64,000 bases of DNA from Sinorhizobium sp. RAC02 (lineage in GTDB: Bacteria; Pseudomonadota; Alphaproteobacteria; Rhizobiales; Rhizobiaceae), in assembly GCF_001713395.1 (NCBI RefSeq), contig NZ_CP016450.1, positions 186,001-250,000 on the forward strand, written 5' to 3'. Shown piece by piece: positions 26,283 through 35,127 of the stretch (positions are counted from its first letter, which is position 1; each line of letters opens with the position of its first letter). Made by a program: the position numbers and the translations under genes. The notes under the pieces were generated by a model that was not told where the DNA came from, searched no databases, and saw nothing but the letters and a program-made list of their open reading frames with translations.

Positions 26283-26729
26283 TTACTTCGGCTTGCGCAG
26301 CATCTGGCCGCGCTCGGCGGCAGCGTCCGCCAACTGCGCGTCAAGCTCGCCGGCGCGGACAGCTTCGACCAGCGTCTCGATGACCTTCGGCAGCGCAGAA
26401 AGCTCGCCAGCCTCGATGGCGTTCTTGTCCTTGGCGAAATCGATGGCCTTTCCGGCATAGCGGATCGCGAAGAACACCTTGCCGTTGCCGTCGGTGAACC
26501 AGCCCTGCCGCACGCGCTTCAGCGTTTCAACCTCGACGCGGACGCCCTCGACATTCTTCTTGCGCACGATATGCGTCGGCGTGAATGCCTGACCGGCGAT
26601 CTTCGCCTCGGCCATCTGCTTCTGCTCGGAGAGCGCCGCGACCATCTTCTCCCGCGCACGCTGCACCGGATCGACGACTGCGCGAACCGGAACTGCGGAG
26701 GTGAGCTTGAGAGCCTTGAGGTGGGACAT
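26283..26729 (-). CDS. Small conserved-looking hypothetical protein
   Basis: The protein has 148 residues from the ATG at 26729 (AAGGATC upstream). The sequence is hydrophilic with a basic N-terminal half (PVQRAREKMVAALSEQKQMAEAKI). It then has a beta-rich centre (RVRQGWFTDGNGKVFFAIRYAGKAIDF) and a C-terminal helix (ALPKVIETLVEAVRAGELDAQL). The pattern resembles small DUF proteins common on alphaproteobacterial plasmids and integrated elements, but I cannot name one with confidence. There is no export signal. Function is unknown. Confidence 0.65.
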   Translation of the reverse strand: MSHLKALKLTSAVPVRAVVDPVQRAREKMVAALSEQKQMAEAKIAGQAFTPTHIVRKKNVEGVRVEVETLKRVRQGWFTDGNGKVFFAIRYAGKAIDFAKDKNAIEAGELSALPKVIETLVEAVRAGELDAQLADAAAERGQMLRKPK

Positions 26730-26907
26730 GCTGTGATCCTTTCCGAAACCGTTGAACGTGTTTCCCGGATACAGCCGTCTGCCAAAAGGGCGAGCCTCGA
26801 ATGACATGAGCACGATAGAAAAATCAGAAATTCCTAAAAGATGCACACTTGAAACACGCACAGCGGGATCTGATATAAATGAGGCATGCAACTTTGGAGA
26901 TTATTTA

Positions 26908-27156
26908 ATGTCAAGTAATAGTAAGCAAACGTCTTCCGGTATCGCATCCAAAGCAGCTTCCACGCTGAGCGATCCGAATGCATCGGCAACTGCCAAGAGC
27001 TTGGCCGCATCGGCTTTGGCGCAGTCGGGGACTGGAAAGCAGACTGGTGCAGAAATGGAAGATAAAGCAGCCCGCGTCTTGGCCAGCACCAAATACAGCG
27101 ATGAGACGAAGGCCCTTGCCGGCTCGGTGTTGTCGCAGTCCAATAAATCGCGTTGA
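26908..27156 (+). CDS. Small protein made of two repeats of about 37 residues
   Basis: This 82-residue protein is almost entirely two related repeats. One begins KQTSSGIASKAASTLSDP and ends SLAASALAQS; the other begins KQTGAEMEDKAARVLAST and ends ALAGSVLSQS. Each is Ala/Ser-rich, polar and probably helical. Similar short two-repeat proteins occur widely in proteobacteria without a known role, as far as I recall. The ATG at 26908 was chosen because the repeats begin just after it. It lies alone between divergent and convergent neighbours. Confidence 0.65.
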   Translation: MSSNSKQTSSGIASKAASTLSDPNASATAKSLAASALAQSGTGKQTGAEMEDKAARVLASTKYSDETKALAGSVLSQSNKSR

Positions 27157-27315
27157 GAAGACCGGACGCCGTGATTTTCCGGGTGCCGTGCGGTGGCCGG
27201 CACTCGGGAGCGCCGGGGCCGTAGTGCAGACAATAGATATTTCTTGCAATTTTGGCGTGCCTCGGCAAACGGAACCGGAGGCGTTTCTACGCAGTGGCGC
27301 TTGAGGGGATTACCT

Positions 27316-28995
27316 TTAGCGGAACAACTGCATAATATTTTCGGCGTTGCGGTTGGCGATCTGCAAGGACTGGATGGCGAGCTGTTCCTGCGTCTGGAGC
27401 GCCTTGAGCCGTGTCGATGCCTCGTTCATGTCGGCATCGACAAGACGGCCAATGCCCTTTTCGATGGATGCCATCAGGACTTGCGCGAACTCGCTCTGCA
27501 TGTCGATGCGGGTCTTCACCGCGCCGAGGGTGCTGGCACCGGATATAATCTTCTCCAACATTGCATCAACGCCGAACAGATAGTTATCGAGATCATTGGC
27601 GGGATCGGTGATATCGACGTCGAGAATGTCGAAATCCGGCGCGGGGCCGAGATTGTCGCTGACATTGCCGATCCGCATATAGGCCCGGCTTCCTGCGTTC
27701 GGATACAGCGTCTTGTCGATGTCGAAGACGATGCCGCCTGGTATCGGTGTGGCATCCAGGCCGTGCCCCTCAAGAGCATAGTCCAGCAGGGCTGCAAAAG
27801 CTCCCTCAGACGGAATTCTGCCATCGGTCGTTCCCATCACGAGATCGACCATATCGCGTGTGACGGTGATTGTCGTTGCCGGATCGCTGCCCACCTGAAT
27901 GTCAAAGCTGAACTGGATATCGCGGTAGATCGTAAAGTGCCCGCTGAAGCTGAAGCTCCATTGCGGATACTGGTTGTTGAGTTCGGACAGCGGTGTGTTT
28001 TCCAGACCAGCACCGAAGCTGCCCGAACCGAAGTTCGACGTGACGCCGGTAATCTCGGTACTCGATCCGGGCAGGCCGGTCGTTTCCTCGCTTGAGATAC
28101 CCAATTTATTGCCACCGGCCCATCCGGCAGAAGCCGGGACAGCATTGGCAGTGAATACATAATCGAGGATGGCACCATAGTCCTGCGCAGTTGCCACGAT
28201 GCCATCGCTCGTACCAAGCGCGGCATCGACAACCGCCCGGTCGATCACCAGCGTATGGCTGACGCCGGGTGCAAGCGGGCTGTCATCGACCATGACGCCC
28301 AGGGTGATCGTGTCGGCGGCTCCGAGCGTGAAGGGGCCGGAGAAAGCATAGTAGCTTTGAGCCCGGCTGCTCTGCTGGTTGGTGTTTGCGCCGTGAAACC
28401 CGCCGATATCACCGAGCGAACGGATATCCTTCTGTAAGGCCCCACCGCCACCGACGTTGAACAGGCTGAGGTTGGCCATGTCGATTTCCGTAGTGCCGAC
28501 ATGCACATTTCCACTAGCGGAGCGGATGAAGGATGACGTGATGCTGGTCGGCAATCCCGATAGCTCGTTGAGGTCCTGCGGAGCATCCGTGTTCAGCCAG
28601 TTGACGCCGTTAAAGCTGGCGGATGTTGCGATTGAAACGAACTGCTCCTTGAACTGGCCAAGCTCGGTCTGGATTTTCGCCTTGTCCACGCCGTCTTCCT
28701 TGGCGGCAACGAGCTTTGCCCGGAATTCTCCAAGCACGTCTATGGTAGCATCGAGCCCCGAATAGGCGACATCGATCTTTGCAGCACCAAGCCCGAGCGC
28801 ATCCGAGACAGCCGAAAGCGCGATGTTGTCGGAGTGCATCGTCGTGGAGATCGACCAATAGGCAGCATTGTCGGCTGCGATCTGCACGCGGAGGCCAGAA
28901 CTCACCTGCCGCTGCGTCTCGGCCATGTTACTGCCGATCGTGCGCAGCGTTTGCAGCGCGGCCATTGCGGAGGTGTTCGTTAGAATGCTGGTCAT
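27316..28995 (-). CDS. Flagellin with an enlarged, internally duplicated central region
   Basis: The 559-residue protein has both conserved flagellin ends. The N-terminal D0/D1 part (about 1-150) contains TNTSAMAALQTLRTIGSNM and the NAAYWSISTTMHSDN block typical of rhizobial flagellins. The C-terminal D1/D0 part (about 470-559) ends in LQIANRNAENIMQLFR. Rhizobial flagellins are usually 300-430 residues, so the middle is enlarged. It has two related units, around DRAVVDAALGTSDG...ILDYVF and DMVDLVMGTTDG...LLDYAL. The type III flagellar export apparatus would secrete it. A flagellin on a tRNA island, next to a large serine recombinase, is unusual. Confidence 0.88.
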   Translation of the reverse strand: MTSILTNTSAMAALQTLRTIGSNMAETQRQVSSGLRVQIAADNAAYWSISTTMHSDNIALSAVSDALGLGAAKIDVAYSGLDATIDVLGEFRAKLVAAKEDGVDKAKIQTELGQFKEQFVSIATSASFNGVNWLNTDAPQDLNELSGLPTSITSSFIRSASGNVHVGTTEIDMANLSLFNVGGGGALQKDIRSLGDIGGFHGANTNQQSSRAQSYYAFSGPFTLGAADTITLGVMVDDSPLAPGVSHTLVIDRAVVDAALGTSDGIVATAQDYGAILDYVFTANAVPASAGWAGGNKLGISSEETTGLPGSSTEITGVTSNFGSGSFGAGLENTPLSELNNQYPQWSFSFSGHFTIYRDIQFSFDIQVGSDPATTITVTRDMVDLVMGTTDGRIPSEGAFAALLDYALEGHGLDATPIPGGIVFDIDKTLYPNAGSRAYMRIGNVSDNLGPAPDFDILDVDITDPANDLDNYLFGVDAMLEKIISGASTLGAVKTRIDMQSEFAQVLMASIEKGIGRLVDADMNEASTRLKALQTQEQLAIQSLQIANRNAENIMQLFR

Positions 28996-29049
28996 GCAAG
29001 AAGCCTGCGGTGATGCTCCCCGTCAGCCGAACCAGCGTCCGCTCAAGTT

Positions 29050-29090
29050 GCAATGCACTCAACCCGCGTTAACGCTTCGTTAACCATTGC
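29050..29090 (-). promoter_or_regulatory. Nested inverted repeats upstream of the flagellin gene
   Basis: The inner repeat is GTTAACG-CTT-CGTTAAC (29068-29084). An outer pair GCAATG (29050-29055) and CATTGC (29085-29090) encloses it. The unit lies 55-95 bases before the flagellin ATG and about 180 bases before the divergent recombinase. It could be an operator or a recombination site. No sigma-28 type promoter was recognised. Confidence 0.45.
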
Positions 29091-29266
29091 GGCGTCACAA
29101 CCGTTGTTGAGAGCTGTGGTGATTTGCGTCGGCTTTCTTCCGATCCCGACACCTCCTTTCCGCTAGCCGCAGCCTTACGCCGGTGCAGCCATTTGCACCC
29201 CGCGCTCCCTCATGCTCGCCCGCCCGATAGCCCCATGTTAGCGGATCGCAACATGAGGAGGCCGTC

Positions 29267-30925
29267 ATGGGCACCGAAGACAGCAACAGCAGCACCTTTC
29301 CGATCCGGGCTTACTCCTACGTCCGTATGAGCACCCGCAAGCAGCTTCGCGGGGACAGCCTGCGCCGGCAGCTTGAGCGGTCGAAGGCGTTTGCGGACGA
29401 ACACTCTCTGCTTCTGGATGACAGCTTGCAGGATCTGGGCGTCAGCGCATGGAAGGGCAGGAACTTCAAGACCGGCGCGCTCGGCCGGTTCCTTGCGATG
29501 GTCGAGAGCGGACAAATCCCAAGGGGCAGCTATCTGCTGATCGAGAGCCTCGACCGGCTATCGAGGGAAGCCGTGCCGGATGCGCTGACGCTGTTCATGG
29601 CGATCATCAATGCCGGCATCGTCATCGTAACATTGGGTGAGGACCGACAGGTTTACAGCCGCGACCGGCTCAACGGGGATTGGACCAAGCTGATCATCGG
29701 ACTTGCGGTCATGTCGCGCGGTCATGAGGAGAGCCAGACGAAAAGCGAGCGCATCAGCGCGGTCGCCAAACGCAAACGGGAACTGGCCCGCGAAGGTAAG
29801 GGCCATATCACCAGCATCACCCCCGGATGGATCGATGCCAAGCGGATCGACGCTAACCGCTACGAGTTCACCCTGAACCACCATGCCGTAACGGTGAAGA
29901 CCATCTACGAGATGGCGACGCGCGGGCTCGGTGCGACGGTGATCGCGCGCAAGCTCAACGCGGATGGCGTTCCCGCGTTCAAGAGCAAGGACGGCTGGTA
30001 TCAGAGTGTCATCAAGGCGCTGCTCACCCGGCAGGATGTCATAGGAACGTTCCAGCCACATCGGATCGTTGATAGAAAGCGTGTGCCGGATGGAGATCCG
30101 GTTGCCGATTATTTCCCTGCTGCCATCGACAAGGATTTGTTCCTGCGGGTGCAGGCCATGCGGCGCAATCCGGGCAAACCCGGACGCAAGGGCAACACGT
30201 TCGCCAATCTTTTTACCGGGCTCTGCCACTGCGCGCATTGTGGTGGGCCGATGACGATGAAAATGAGCCGGGTCAAGGGCAATGAAAACGGCCGGTATCT
30301 GGTGTGCGCGAACTATGTTCGCGGGCATCGCTGCATCGATGGCAACCGGCATTTCCGTTACGAGCCGCTGGAGGCGGCTATCCTTGATCACGTCACGGAA
30401 ATCAATCTCGCGGAAACGCTGCAAGCAGCACGGCTCGATGACAACGTGCGGGAACTTGATGAGACAATTGCTGGTCTGTCGCTGCAACTGGAGGAGCTTC
30501 GGCGGAAAGAGCAGCGGCTGGCGCAGATAGTCGAGGATGATACCGAGCCGCCAGACGCCATTGTGGATCTTCTGAAAATCCGACAGGGCGAACGGCAGGC
30601 TGTCGAAGCCGAGCTACGACACCAGCAGGCCGAAAGAAAGCGCGGATTAATTCGGCAAGAAAGTCCTACTGAAACATGCGATTGCATCGGCAGGCTGCGT
30701 GACGCATGGGAGCAAGCCGACGGCGCTACTCGCTATGACCTTCGCTCAGAGGCGCATGCGGCTGTAAGGGAAATCATCACGGAAATCAGTTTCGACAGTG
30801 GTGATTGTTCCGCGACGTTGATCGTGGAAAACGGCATCGTCGTGCATCGGTTTACCGATGGTCGCGCCTCCCACCGACATCAAATGTGGTGCGCGATGCC
30901 AGTGACGATAACGCGAGCCGCTTGA
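29267..30925 (+). CDS. Large serine recombinase
   Basis: This 552-residue protein has the large serine recombinase layout. The N-terminal resolvase domain has AYSYVRMSTRKQ with nucleophile Ser22 (YxRxS) and LLIESLDRLSRE. The recombinase domain (about 190-300) has GWIDAKRIDANRYEFTLN and ATVIARKLNADGVPAF. A zinc ribbon (CHCAHCGG ... CANYVRGHRC) follows, then a coiled coil (about 395-470). Such enzymes integrate, excise or invert DNA. A GAGGAGG site lies just before the ATG. The gene is divergent from the flagellin gene and convergent with the tyrosine integrase. It may drive its own sub-element or act on DNA near the flagellin. Confidence 0.93.
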   Translation: MGTEDSNSSTFPIRAYSYVRMSTRKQLRGDSLRRQLERSKAFADEHSLLLDDSLQDLGVSAWKGRNFKTGALGRFLAMVESGQIPRGSYLLIESLDRLSREAVPDALTLFMAIINAGIVIVTLGEDRQVYSRDRLNGDWTKLIIGLAVMSRGHEESQTKSERISAVAKRKRELAREGKGHITSITPGWIDAKRIDANRYEFTLNHHAVTVKTIYEMATRGLGATVIARKLNADGVPAFKSKDGWYQSVIKALLTRQDVIGTFQPHRIVDRKRVPDGDPVADYFPAAIDKDLFLRVQAMRRNPGKPGRKGNTFANLFTGLCHCAHCGGPMTMKMSRVKGNENGRYLVCANYVRGHRCIDGNRHFRYEPLEAAILDHVTEINLAETLQAARLDDNVRELDETIAGLSLQLEELRRKEQRLAQIVEDDTEPPDAIVDLLKIRQGERQAVEAELRHQQAERKRGLIRQESPTETCDCIGRLRDAWEQADGATRYDLRSEAHAAVREIITEISFDSGDCSATLIVENGIVVHRFTDGRASHRHQMWCAMPVTITRAA

Positions 30926-30936
30926 TACGATTTTTA

Positions 30937-32397
30937 CTACGCGCCCTGCCCGCCGTATCTTTGCGAAAGTTTGTCAGCGGTGCGCACAGTGGTCGCTCCG
31001 GCTTTCAACTCGGCCAAGCGTTTTTCCAACAAAGCGATTTCATCATAGGTCTCGTCGTCCAGCAGCTTCGGCTCCTTCATCAAGTCCTCCTCGCCGGGGC
31101 GGAGGAAGTCCTTGATCTGCTCGGTGTTGACCTGAGCGTAGTGCTTGTCGATCATCGAAATTGAGGTGCGGGTGTTGCGGGCGACGTGATGGATCGAAAC
31201 GTTGTTCGCAAGCATCTGCGAGATGTAGAAGTGCCGGAATGAATAGGCAGTTCGCTTGACGCCTCGGTTATCGTATTCCAAATCGGCCGCTTTGAGCAGG
31301 GCGTTCAAGCCGCGCTGGAACGACAGGACGGACTTGCCACTTGCATCCGCAAAGACAGGATCGTCATCGGTGGGTTCACGGCCTACCTCGTTGACGAATA
31401 GGTTCCACAACATATGGAGCGCCTGGATCGCGCCGTGCAGCGGTACGGCGTCGCCATGTTTGCTTTTTCCATGAACCTGTAGCCGGGCATCCTGTTGGAA
31501 GAGGGGAAGGTCTTTCGTATCGCGGTAGCGGAGGATGTTGCTCCATTTGAGGTTTTTTGCCTCCGTGGGGCGCAGGCCCGAACTAGCCATGAACTCTATA
31601 TAGGCGTGCAGACGAACGCGATCTGAGCGCACGCGGCTGGTAAGCGTGCTTTGCGTCCAGACCCGACCGTCTTTCGCCTTGATGAGCCTCACCGATTGCT
31701 GAGGCTCGCTGATCCTCTCCAAGCTCTTGCCGAGCAGACGTTCGTATTCCTCCGGTGCGAAACCGGGTCGGCGCGTGTCGGGCTTTTTCTTCGCTCTGAC
31801 AGCAGGAATGATAATGGGCTTGCAATAGCCCCATTTCGCTGCCTGCTCGAATAGCTCACGGATGATCACCATCTCGCCCTTGACCGTGCTCAAAGCTGCG
31901 ACCTTCCGCGGCGCAGGGCGAATGAAGACCCGGCCGTCTTCGCGTTCGCATCGGATTTTCTGAATGTGAATGCCGGGACCAGCCGTCCAATAGGTCTTGC
32001 GCCATTCCAGGTATCTTTCGATATCGGCGGTGGTGATCGTTTCTATGGCGCGATCACCGAAGTAGCCGACAGGAAAACGTCGAATGATCGGCGGCCAATA
32101 AATCGGGTGATATTTGCTGCGTTCGTCACGCTCGGCCTCTGCGACGACTTTTTCGATGAACTCTTCCGCCACCTCGACAAAGGAGCGGCTATCCAGCGAA
32201 AGGCCCTGTTTGTTGCGAAAGCTCTGCTCGTGCCAGATTTCGTAGGCGCGTTGCAGCGCCTCTTCCTCGTTTGCGGTTCCCAGCGTCCTTTTGTATTGCT
32301 TGCCGCCGAGCGAATATCGCATCGACCAGTTCCGCGTACCTTCTCGCTGGAAGAGCGAAAACGGGGTCTTCTTCGTTGAGGCCGGGCTTTGCAGCAT
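30937..32397 (-). CDS. Tyrosine integrase of the tRNA-Arg island
   Basis: The protein has about 486 residues from the ATG at 32397 (AAAGG upstream; a GTG at 32409 is in frame). The N-terminal region starts with an arm-type segment (FSLFQREGTRNWSMRYSLGGKQYKR). The catalytic domain has MASSGLRPTEAKNL (first Arg), a HGKSKHGDAVPLHG strand (Lys), TAYSFRHFYISQM (SFRH in place of HxxR) and MIDKHYAQV with the nucleophile Tyr. It lies about 200 bases from the intact tRNA and points away from it into the island. This placement makes it the enzyme that put the island into tRNA-Arg. Confidence 0.92.
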   Translation of the reverse strand: MLQSPASTKKTPFSLFQREGTRNWSMRYSLGGKQYKRTLGTANEEEALQRAYEIWHEQSFRNKQGLSLDSRSFVEVAEEFIEKVVAEAERDERSKYHPIYWPPIIRRFPVGYFGDRAIETITTADIERYLEWRKTYWTAGPGIHIQKIRCEREDGRVFIRPAPRKVAALSTVKGEMVIIRELFEQAAKWGYCKPIIIPAVRAKKKPDTRRPGFAPEEYERLLGKSLERISEPQQSVRLIKAKDGRVWTQSTLTSRVRSDRVRLHAYIEFMASSGLRPTEAKNLKWSNILRYRDTKDLPLFQQDARLQVHGKSKHGDAVPLHGAIQALHMLWNLFVNEVGREPTDDDPVFADASGKSVLSFQRGLNALLKAADLEYDNRGVKRTAYSFRHFYISQMLANNVSIHHVARNTRTSISMIDKHYAQVNTEQIKDFLRPGEEDLMKEPKLLDDETYDEIALLEKRLAELKAGATTVRTADKLSQRYGGQGA

Positions 32398-32601
32398 AAC
32401 GTGGGGCACCTTTCGAGTTGCTATGGTCGGTGCGCTGCGCTGAAACTGCGCTAGCGACGTGTCCAGGCTCCGGAAGGCTACCTTGAAATCATTGAAGAAT
32501 TCCCAAGCGCATGCGCTACTGAGCTAGGACTGAACTAGCTTATTTCCACCCCATGCGAGGACAAGAAAAAACTGATAAATCAATGATTTCAAATAGTTCA
32601 G

Positions 32602-32678
32602 TGGCGCACCCGGTAGGATTCGAACCTACGACCTTTGGAATCGGAATCCAACACTCTATCCAGCTGAGCTACGGGTGC
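32602..32678 (-). tRNA. tRNA-Arg (anticodon CCG), island-restored 3' half
   Basis: The minus strand folds as a full cloverleaf: acceptor GCACCCG / CGGGTGC with encoded CCA, a D-arm with GCTC...GAGT, anticodon stem TTGGA/TCCAA around loop TTCCGAT (anticodon CCG at 32642-32644), and T-arm GTAGG-TTCGAAT-CCTAC. CCG reads the CGG arginine codon. The 3' part from the anticodon loop outwards comes from the island, as shown by the T-stem differences from the displaced copy at 10407. Confidence 0.95.
32630..32647 (-). repeat. attR core inside tRNA-Arg
   Basis: The 18-base stretch is identical to 10435-10452. It runs from the variable-loop side through the anticodon loop (32640-32646) to the first base of the other anticodon-stem strand, where the two copies stop matching. 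Strand exchange at the anticodon loop is typical for tyrosine integrases. Confidence 0.85.
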
Positions 32679-32790
32679 TTGCCCTAGGCGATGACTCGCC
32701 TGTCCGATGACAGGGTTCTTAGCCTAGCTGGGGGCGGGCTTCAATCGGGAAAATGCGGAAATCGGCGTTTCCGGTGGTGTTGAAAGGATA

Positions 32791-32830
32791 GAGCCGCCAG
32801 CGGGGTCGCGGGCGGCTCTTTGTTTTCGGC
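32791..32830. terminator. Terminator-like hairpin after xylG
   Basis: GAGCCGCC (32791-32798) and GGCGGCTC (32811-32818) form a perfect 8-bp stem with a 12-base loop. A T-rich run follows on the plus strand (CTTTGTTTT). It lies 22 bases past the xylG stop, so it may end the xyl transcript or insulate it from the tRNA. Confidence 0.5.
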
Positions 32831-32839
32831 TTGAGCCGG

Positions 32840-33625
32840 TCAGGCGGTCTGCATTGCGCCGGGACCGGGGATGGCTTTTTCGGGGACCTTGCCGAGGATG
32901 ATCATGCCGAGTACCTCGTCCTTGGTGACGTCCTCGGTACGGGCGTGCCCGACGACCTGGCCGTTCTTCATCACCGAGACGCGGTCGGCGAGGTCGAAGA
33001 CGTCGTGGATGTCGTGGCTGATCAGGAAGATGCCGATGCCTTCCTTCTTCAGCTGCTTGATCAACTCGCCGACCTGCGCCGTCTCCTGCGGGCCGAGCGC
33101 TGCGGTCGGCTCGTCCATGATGAGGATGCGGGCGTTGAACAGGATGGCGCGGGCGATCGCCACCGACTGGCGCTGGCCGCCGGACAGCGCCTTTACCGGC
33201 TCCTTGAAACGCTGGAAGTTCGGGTTAAGGCGGCCCATCACTTCGCGGGTTTTCGCTTCCATCGCCACGTCATCGAGCGTGCCCCATGGGGTGCGGAGTT
33301 CCCGGCCGAGATAGAGGTTGGCGGCGGCATCGACATTGTCGGCGACGGCGAGCGTCTGGTAGATCGTCTCGATGCCGTATTTCTTGGCGTCGCGCGGGTT
33401 GTTGATGTCGGCGGGTTCGCCATTGATCAGGATCTCCCCGCCATCTCGCTTGTAGGCGCCGGAGAGGATCTTGATCAGCGTCGACTTGCCGGCGCCGTTA
33501 TGGCCGAGAAGTGCCACCACTTCGCCGGGATAGAGGTCGACCGAGGCATTGTCCACGGCGTGGATGCCGCCGAAGGAGATGGAGATGTTCTTCAGCTCCA
33601 CGAGGGGCGTACTTGTGTCCGTCAT
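32840..33625 (-). CDS. xylG: Sugar (xylose-type) ABC transporter ATP-binding protein
   Basis: The 261-residue protein has a single ABC domain: Walker [13 protein letters not shown] (41-52), Q-loop YQTLAVADN, signature LSGGQRQ, Walker [12 protein letters not shown] and the LISHD His loop. CUT2 importers usually have a fused pair of ABC domains of about 500 residues; this one has one domain, as in FrcA-type transporters, and should act as a homodimer. It is last of xylFHG with AAGAGGAG before the ATG, 14 bases after xylH. Confidence 0.85.
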   Translation of the reverse strand: MTDTSTPLVELKNISISFGGIHAVDNASVDLYPGEVVALLGHNGAGKSTLIKILSGAYKRDGGEILINGEPADINNPRDAKKYGIETIYQTLAVADNVDAAANLYLGRELRTPWGTLDDVAMEAKTREVMGRLNPNFQRFKEPVKALSGGQRQSVAIARAILFNARILIMDEPTAALGPQETAQVGELIKQLKKEGIGIFLISHDIHDVFDLADRVSVMKNGQVVGHARTEDVTKDEVLGMIILGKVPEKAIPGPGAMQTA

Positions 33626-33639
33626 TGGATGGGCTCCTC

Positions 33640-34953
33640 TTACTTGGCGCGGGCGCGGTAGACCGTGTCGAGCCAGACGGCGACGACAAGGACCATGCCC
33701 ACCACGATGCGCTGGAACGGGGTGTCGATGCCGACCAGCACCATGCCCGATTGCAGCGATTGCATGACGAGGGCGCCGAGCATGGCGCCTGCGATTGTGC
33801 CCATGCCGCCGGCAAGCGATGTGCCGCCGATGACGGCTGCGGCGATGGTGTAGAGCTCGTCGAGTTCACCCTGCGCGTTGGTTGCGGCATTGAGGCGGGC
33901 GGTGGAGATGGCGGCGGCGATGGCGCAGAGAATGCCCATCAGCGCGAAGATTTTCACCGTCACCCAGCGGGTCTTGATGCCGGCGAGTTCCGCGGCCTCC
34001 TGGTTGCCGCCGATCGCGAAGACGTAGCGGCCGAAGCGCAGGCGTGTCGAGATGAAGGTCATGACGATGCCGACGACGATGGCGATCAGCACGGGGATGG
34101 CAATGCCGTGCGGGATGAACAGGCCGCCCTCCGGCCAGGCGATGCCGTTGGCGTCGGCATATTTGCGGGCAATGGCGACGGGCCAGGGATAGGCATTGAC
34201 GACCGCGATCGCACCGAGCACCAGCGCACAGCCGACGGCGGTCAGAAAGTATTCCGCCCACATCGGGCGCTGCGGGAAGCCGAAGCGCTGGCGCTGCTTG
34301 CGTGAATTGATGATGGTGGCGACGATGGCGATGCAGGCGAGGACGCCGACGATCCAGCTCGCCGTGGCGCCGATCGAGCCTTCGGTGCCGCCGCCCATCA
34401 GGCGGAAGGTGGCATCCATTGGGGCCACCGTGCGGCCGCTGGTGACGAACCACGTGGCGCCGCGCCAGACGAGCAGGCCGCCGAGCGTCACGATGAAGGA
34501 GGGCACGTTGAGGAAGGCGATGATCGAGCCGTGCAGCGCGCCGATGGCGGCGCCCAGCGTGATGCCGGCAAGCAGCGTGATGACCCAGATCGCCGGGTGA
34601 TTGAAGCCAAGCAGCTGCGGCAGCAGTTCGGCCTGCAGCACGCCCATGCTCATGCCCACGAAGCCGAGAATGGAGCCGACGGAAAGGTCGATGTTGCGGG
34701 TGACGATGACGAGCACCATGCCGGTCGCCATGACGGCGACGGAGGCCGTCTGGACGGAGAGGTTCCACAGGTTGCGCGGTGTCAGAAACAGGCCGCCGGA
34801 CAGGATGTTGAAGCCGATCCAGATGATCAGCATGGCGCCGATCATGCCGAGCAGGCGCGTGTCGATCTCGGTGGCGCGAAAGAAGCGCTTCACCGGATTC
34901 TCGCCCGCCGATCGCGCGCGGTTGGCATGTGCGGTAGTCGTGATGTCGGCCAT
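33640..34953 (-). CDS. xylH: Sugar (xylose-type) ABC transporter permease
   Basis: The protein has 437 residues from the ATG at 34953, which follows a G-rich Shine-Dalgarno. About ten to twelve membrane helices are expected. The CUT2 permease signatures [34 protein letters not shown] and [16 protein letters not shown] are present. The length and the long loop around residue 280-320 match XylH rather than shorter RbsC-type permeases. It forms the channel for the sugar delivered by the upstream binding protein. Confidence 0.87.
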   Translation of the reverse strand: MADITTTAHANRARSAGENPVKRFFRATEIDTRLLGMIGAMLIIWIGFNILSGGLFLTPRNLWNLSVQTASVAVMATGMVLVIVTRNIDLSVGSILGFVGMSMGVLQAELLPQLLGFNHPAIWVITLLAGITLGAAIGALHGSIIAFLNVPSFIVTLGGLLVWRGATWFVTSGRTVAPMDATFRLMGGGTEGSIGATASWIVGVLACIAIVATIINSRKQRQRFGFPQRPMWAEYFLTAVGCALVLGAIAVVNAYPWPVAIARKYADANGIAWPEGGLFIPHGIAIPVLIAIVVGIVMTFISTRLRFGRYVFAIGGNQEAAELAGIKTRWVTVKIFALMGILCAIAAAISTARLNAATNAQGELDELYTIAAAVIGGTSLAGGMGTIAGAMLGALVMQSLQSGMVLVGIDTPFQRIVVGMVLVVAVWLDTVYRARAK

Positions 34954-35064
34954 GGCTTTGCCGTCCCCCCACTTTTGTTGACGTGTCCTTCGGGCGCGCG
35001 GATTTTTATCCGTTTCGAGGATGTGTCGCCGTCGCATCCTCCGCCCGCTGCCCATCTTGCGCAA

Positions 35065-35091
35065 GCGCCGCAACGTGTGACGTTGCGGCGC
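35065..35091 (-). promoter_or_regulatory. Intercistronic hairpin between xylF and xylH
   Basis: GCGCCGCAACG-TGTGA-CGTTGCGGCGC is a perfect 11-bp stem with a 5-base loop, 37 bases after the xylF stop. There is no U-tract. Such hairpins stabilise the upstream mRNA or attenuate transcription, so that the binding protein is made in excess. Confidence 0.65.
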
Positions 35092-35127
35092 CTGGTGATG
35101 GTCAGGTCATTTGCGGTTCATGGCCCG

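Larger units (their letters stand above)
10435..32647. mobile_element. 22-kb genomic island integrated in tRNA-Arg(CCG)
   Basis: The ends are defined by the 18-bp direct repeat at 10435-10452 and 32630-32647. The right copy lies inside the intact tRNA-Arg and the left copy in its displaced 3' half. A tyrosine integrase gene lies 200 bases inside the right end, pointing inward from the tRNA, which is the standard layout. Cargo includes a restriction/defence block, two other recombinases, an HUH-like protein, a TGT-like protein and a flagellin. The left third is visibly more AT-rich than the flanks. No conjugation genes (relaxase plus type IV secretion) were recognised, so it is more likely a mobilisable or satellite-like element than a full ICE. 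Confidence 0.85.

Noticed and set aside
10435..32647. Prophage or conjugative ICE
   Set aside because: No capsid, terminase or tail genes and no relaxase plus type IV secretion set were seen. The flagellin is not a phage structural protein.
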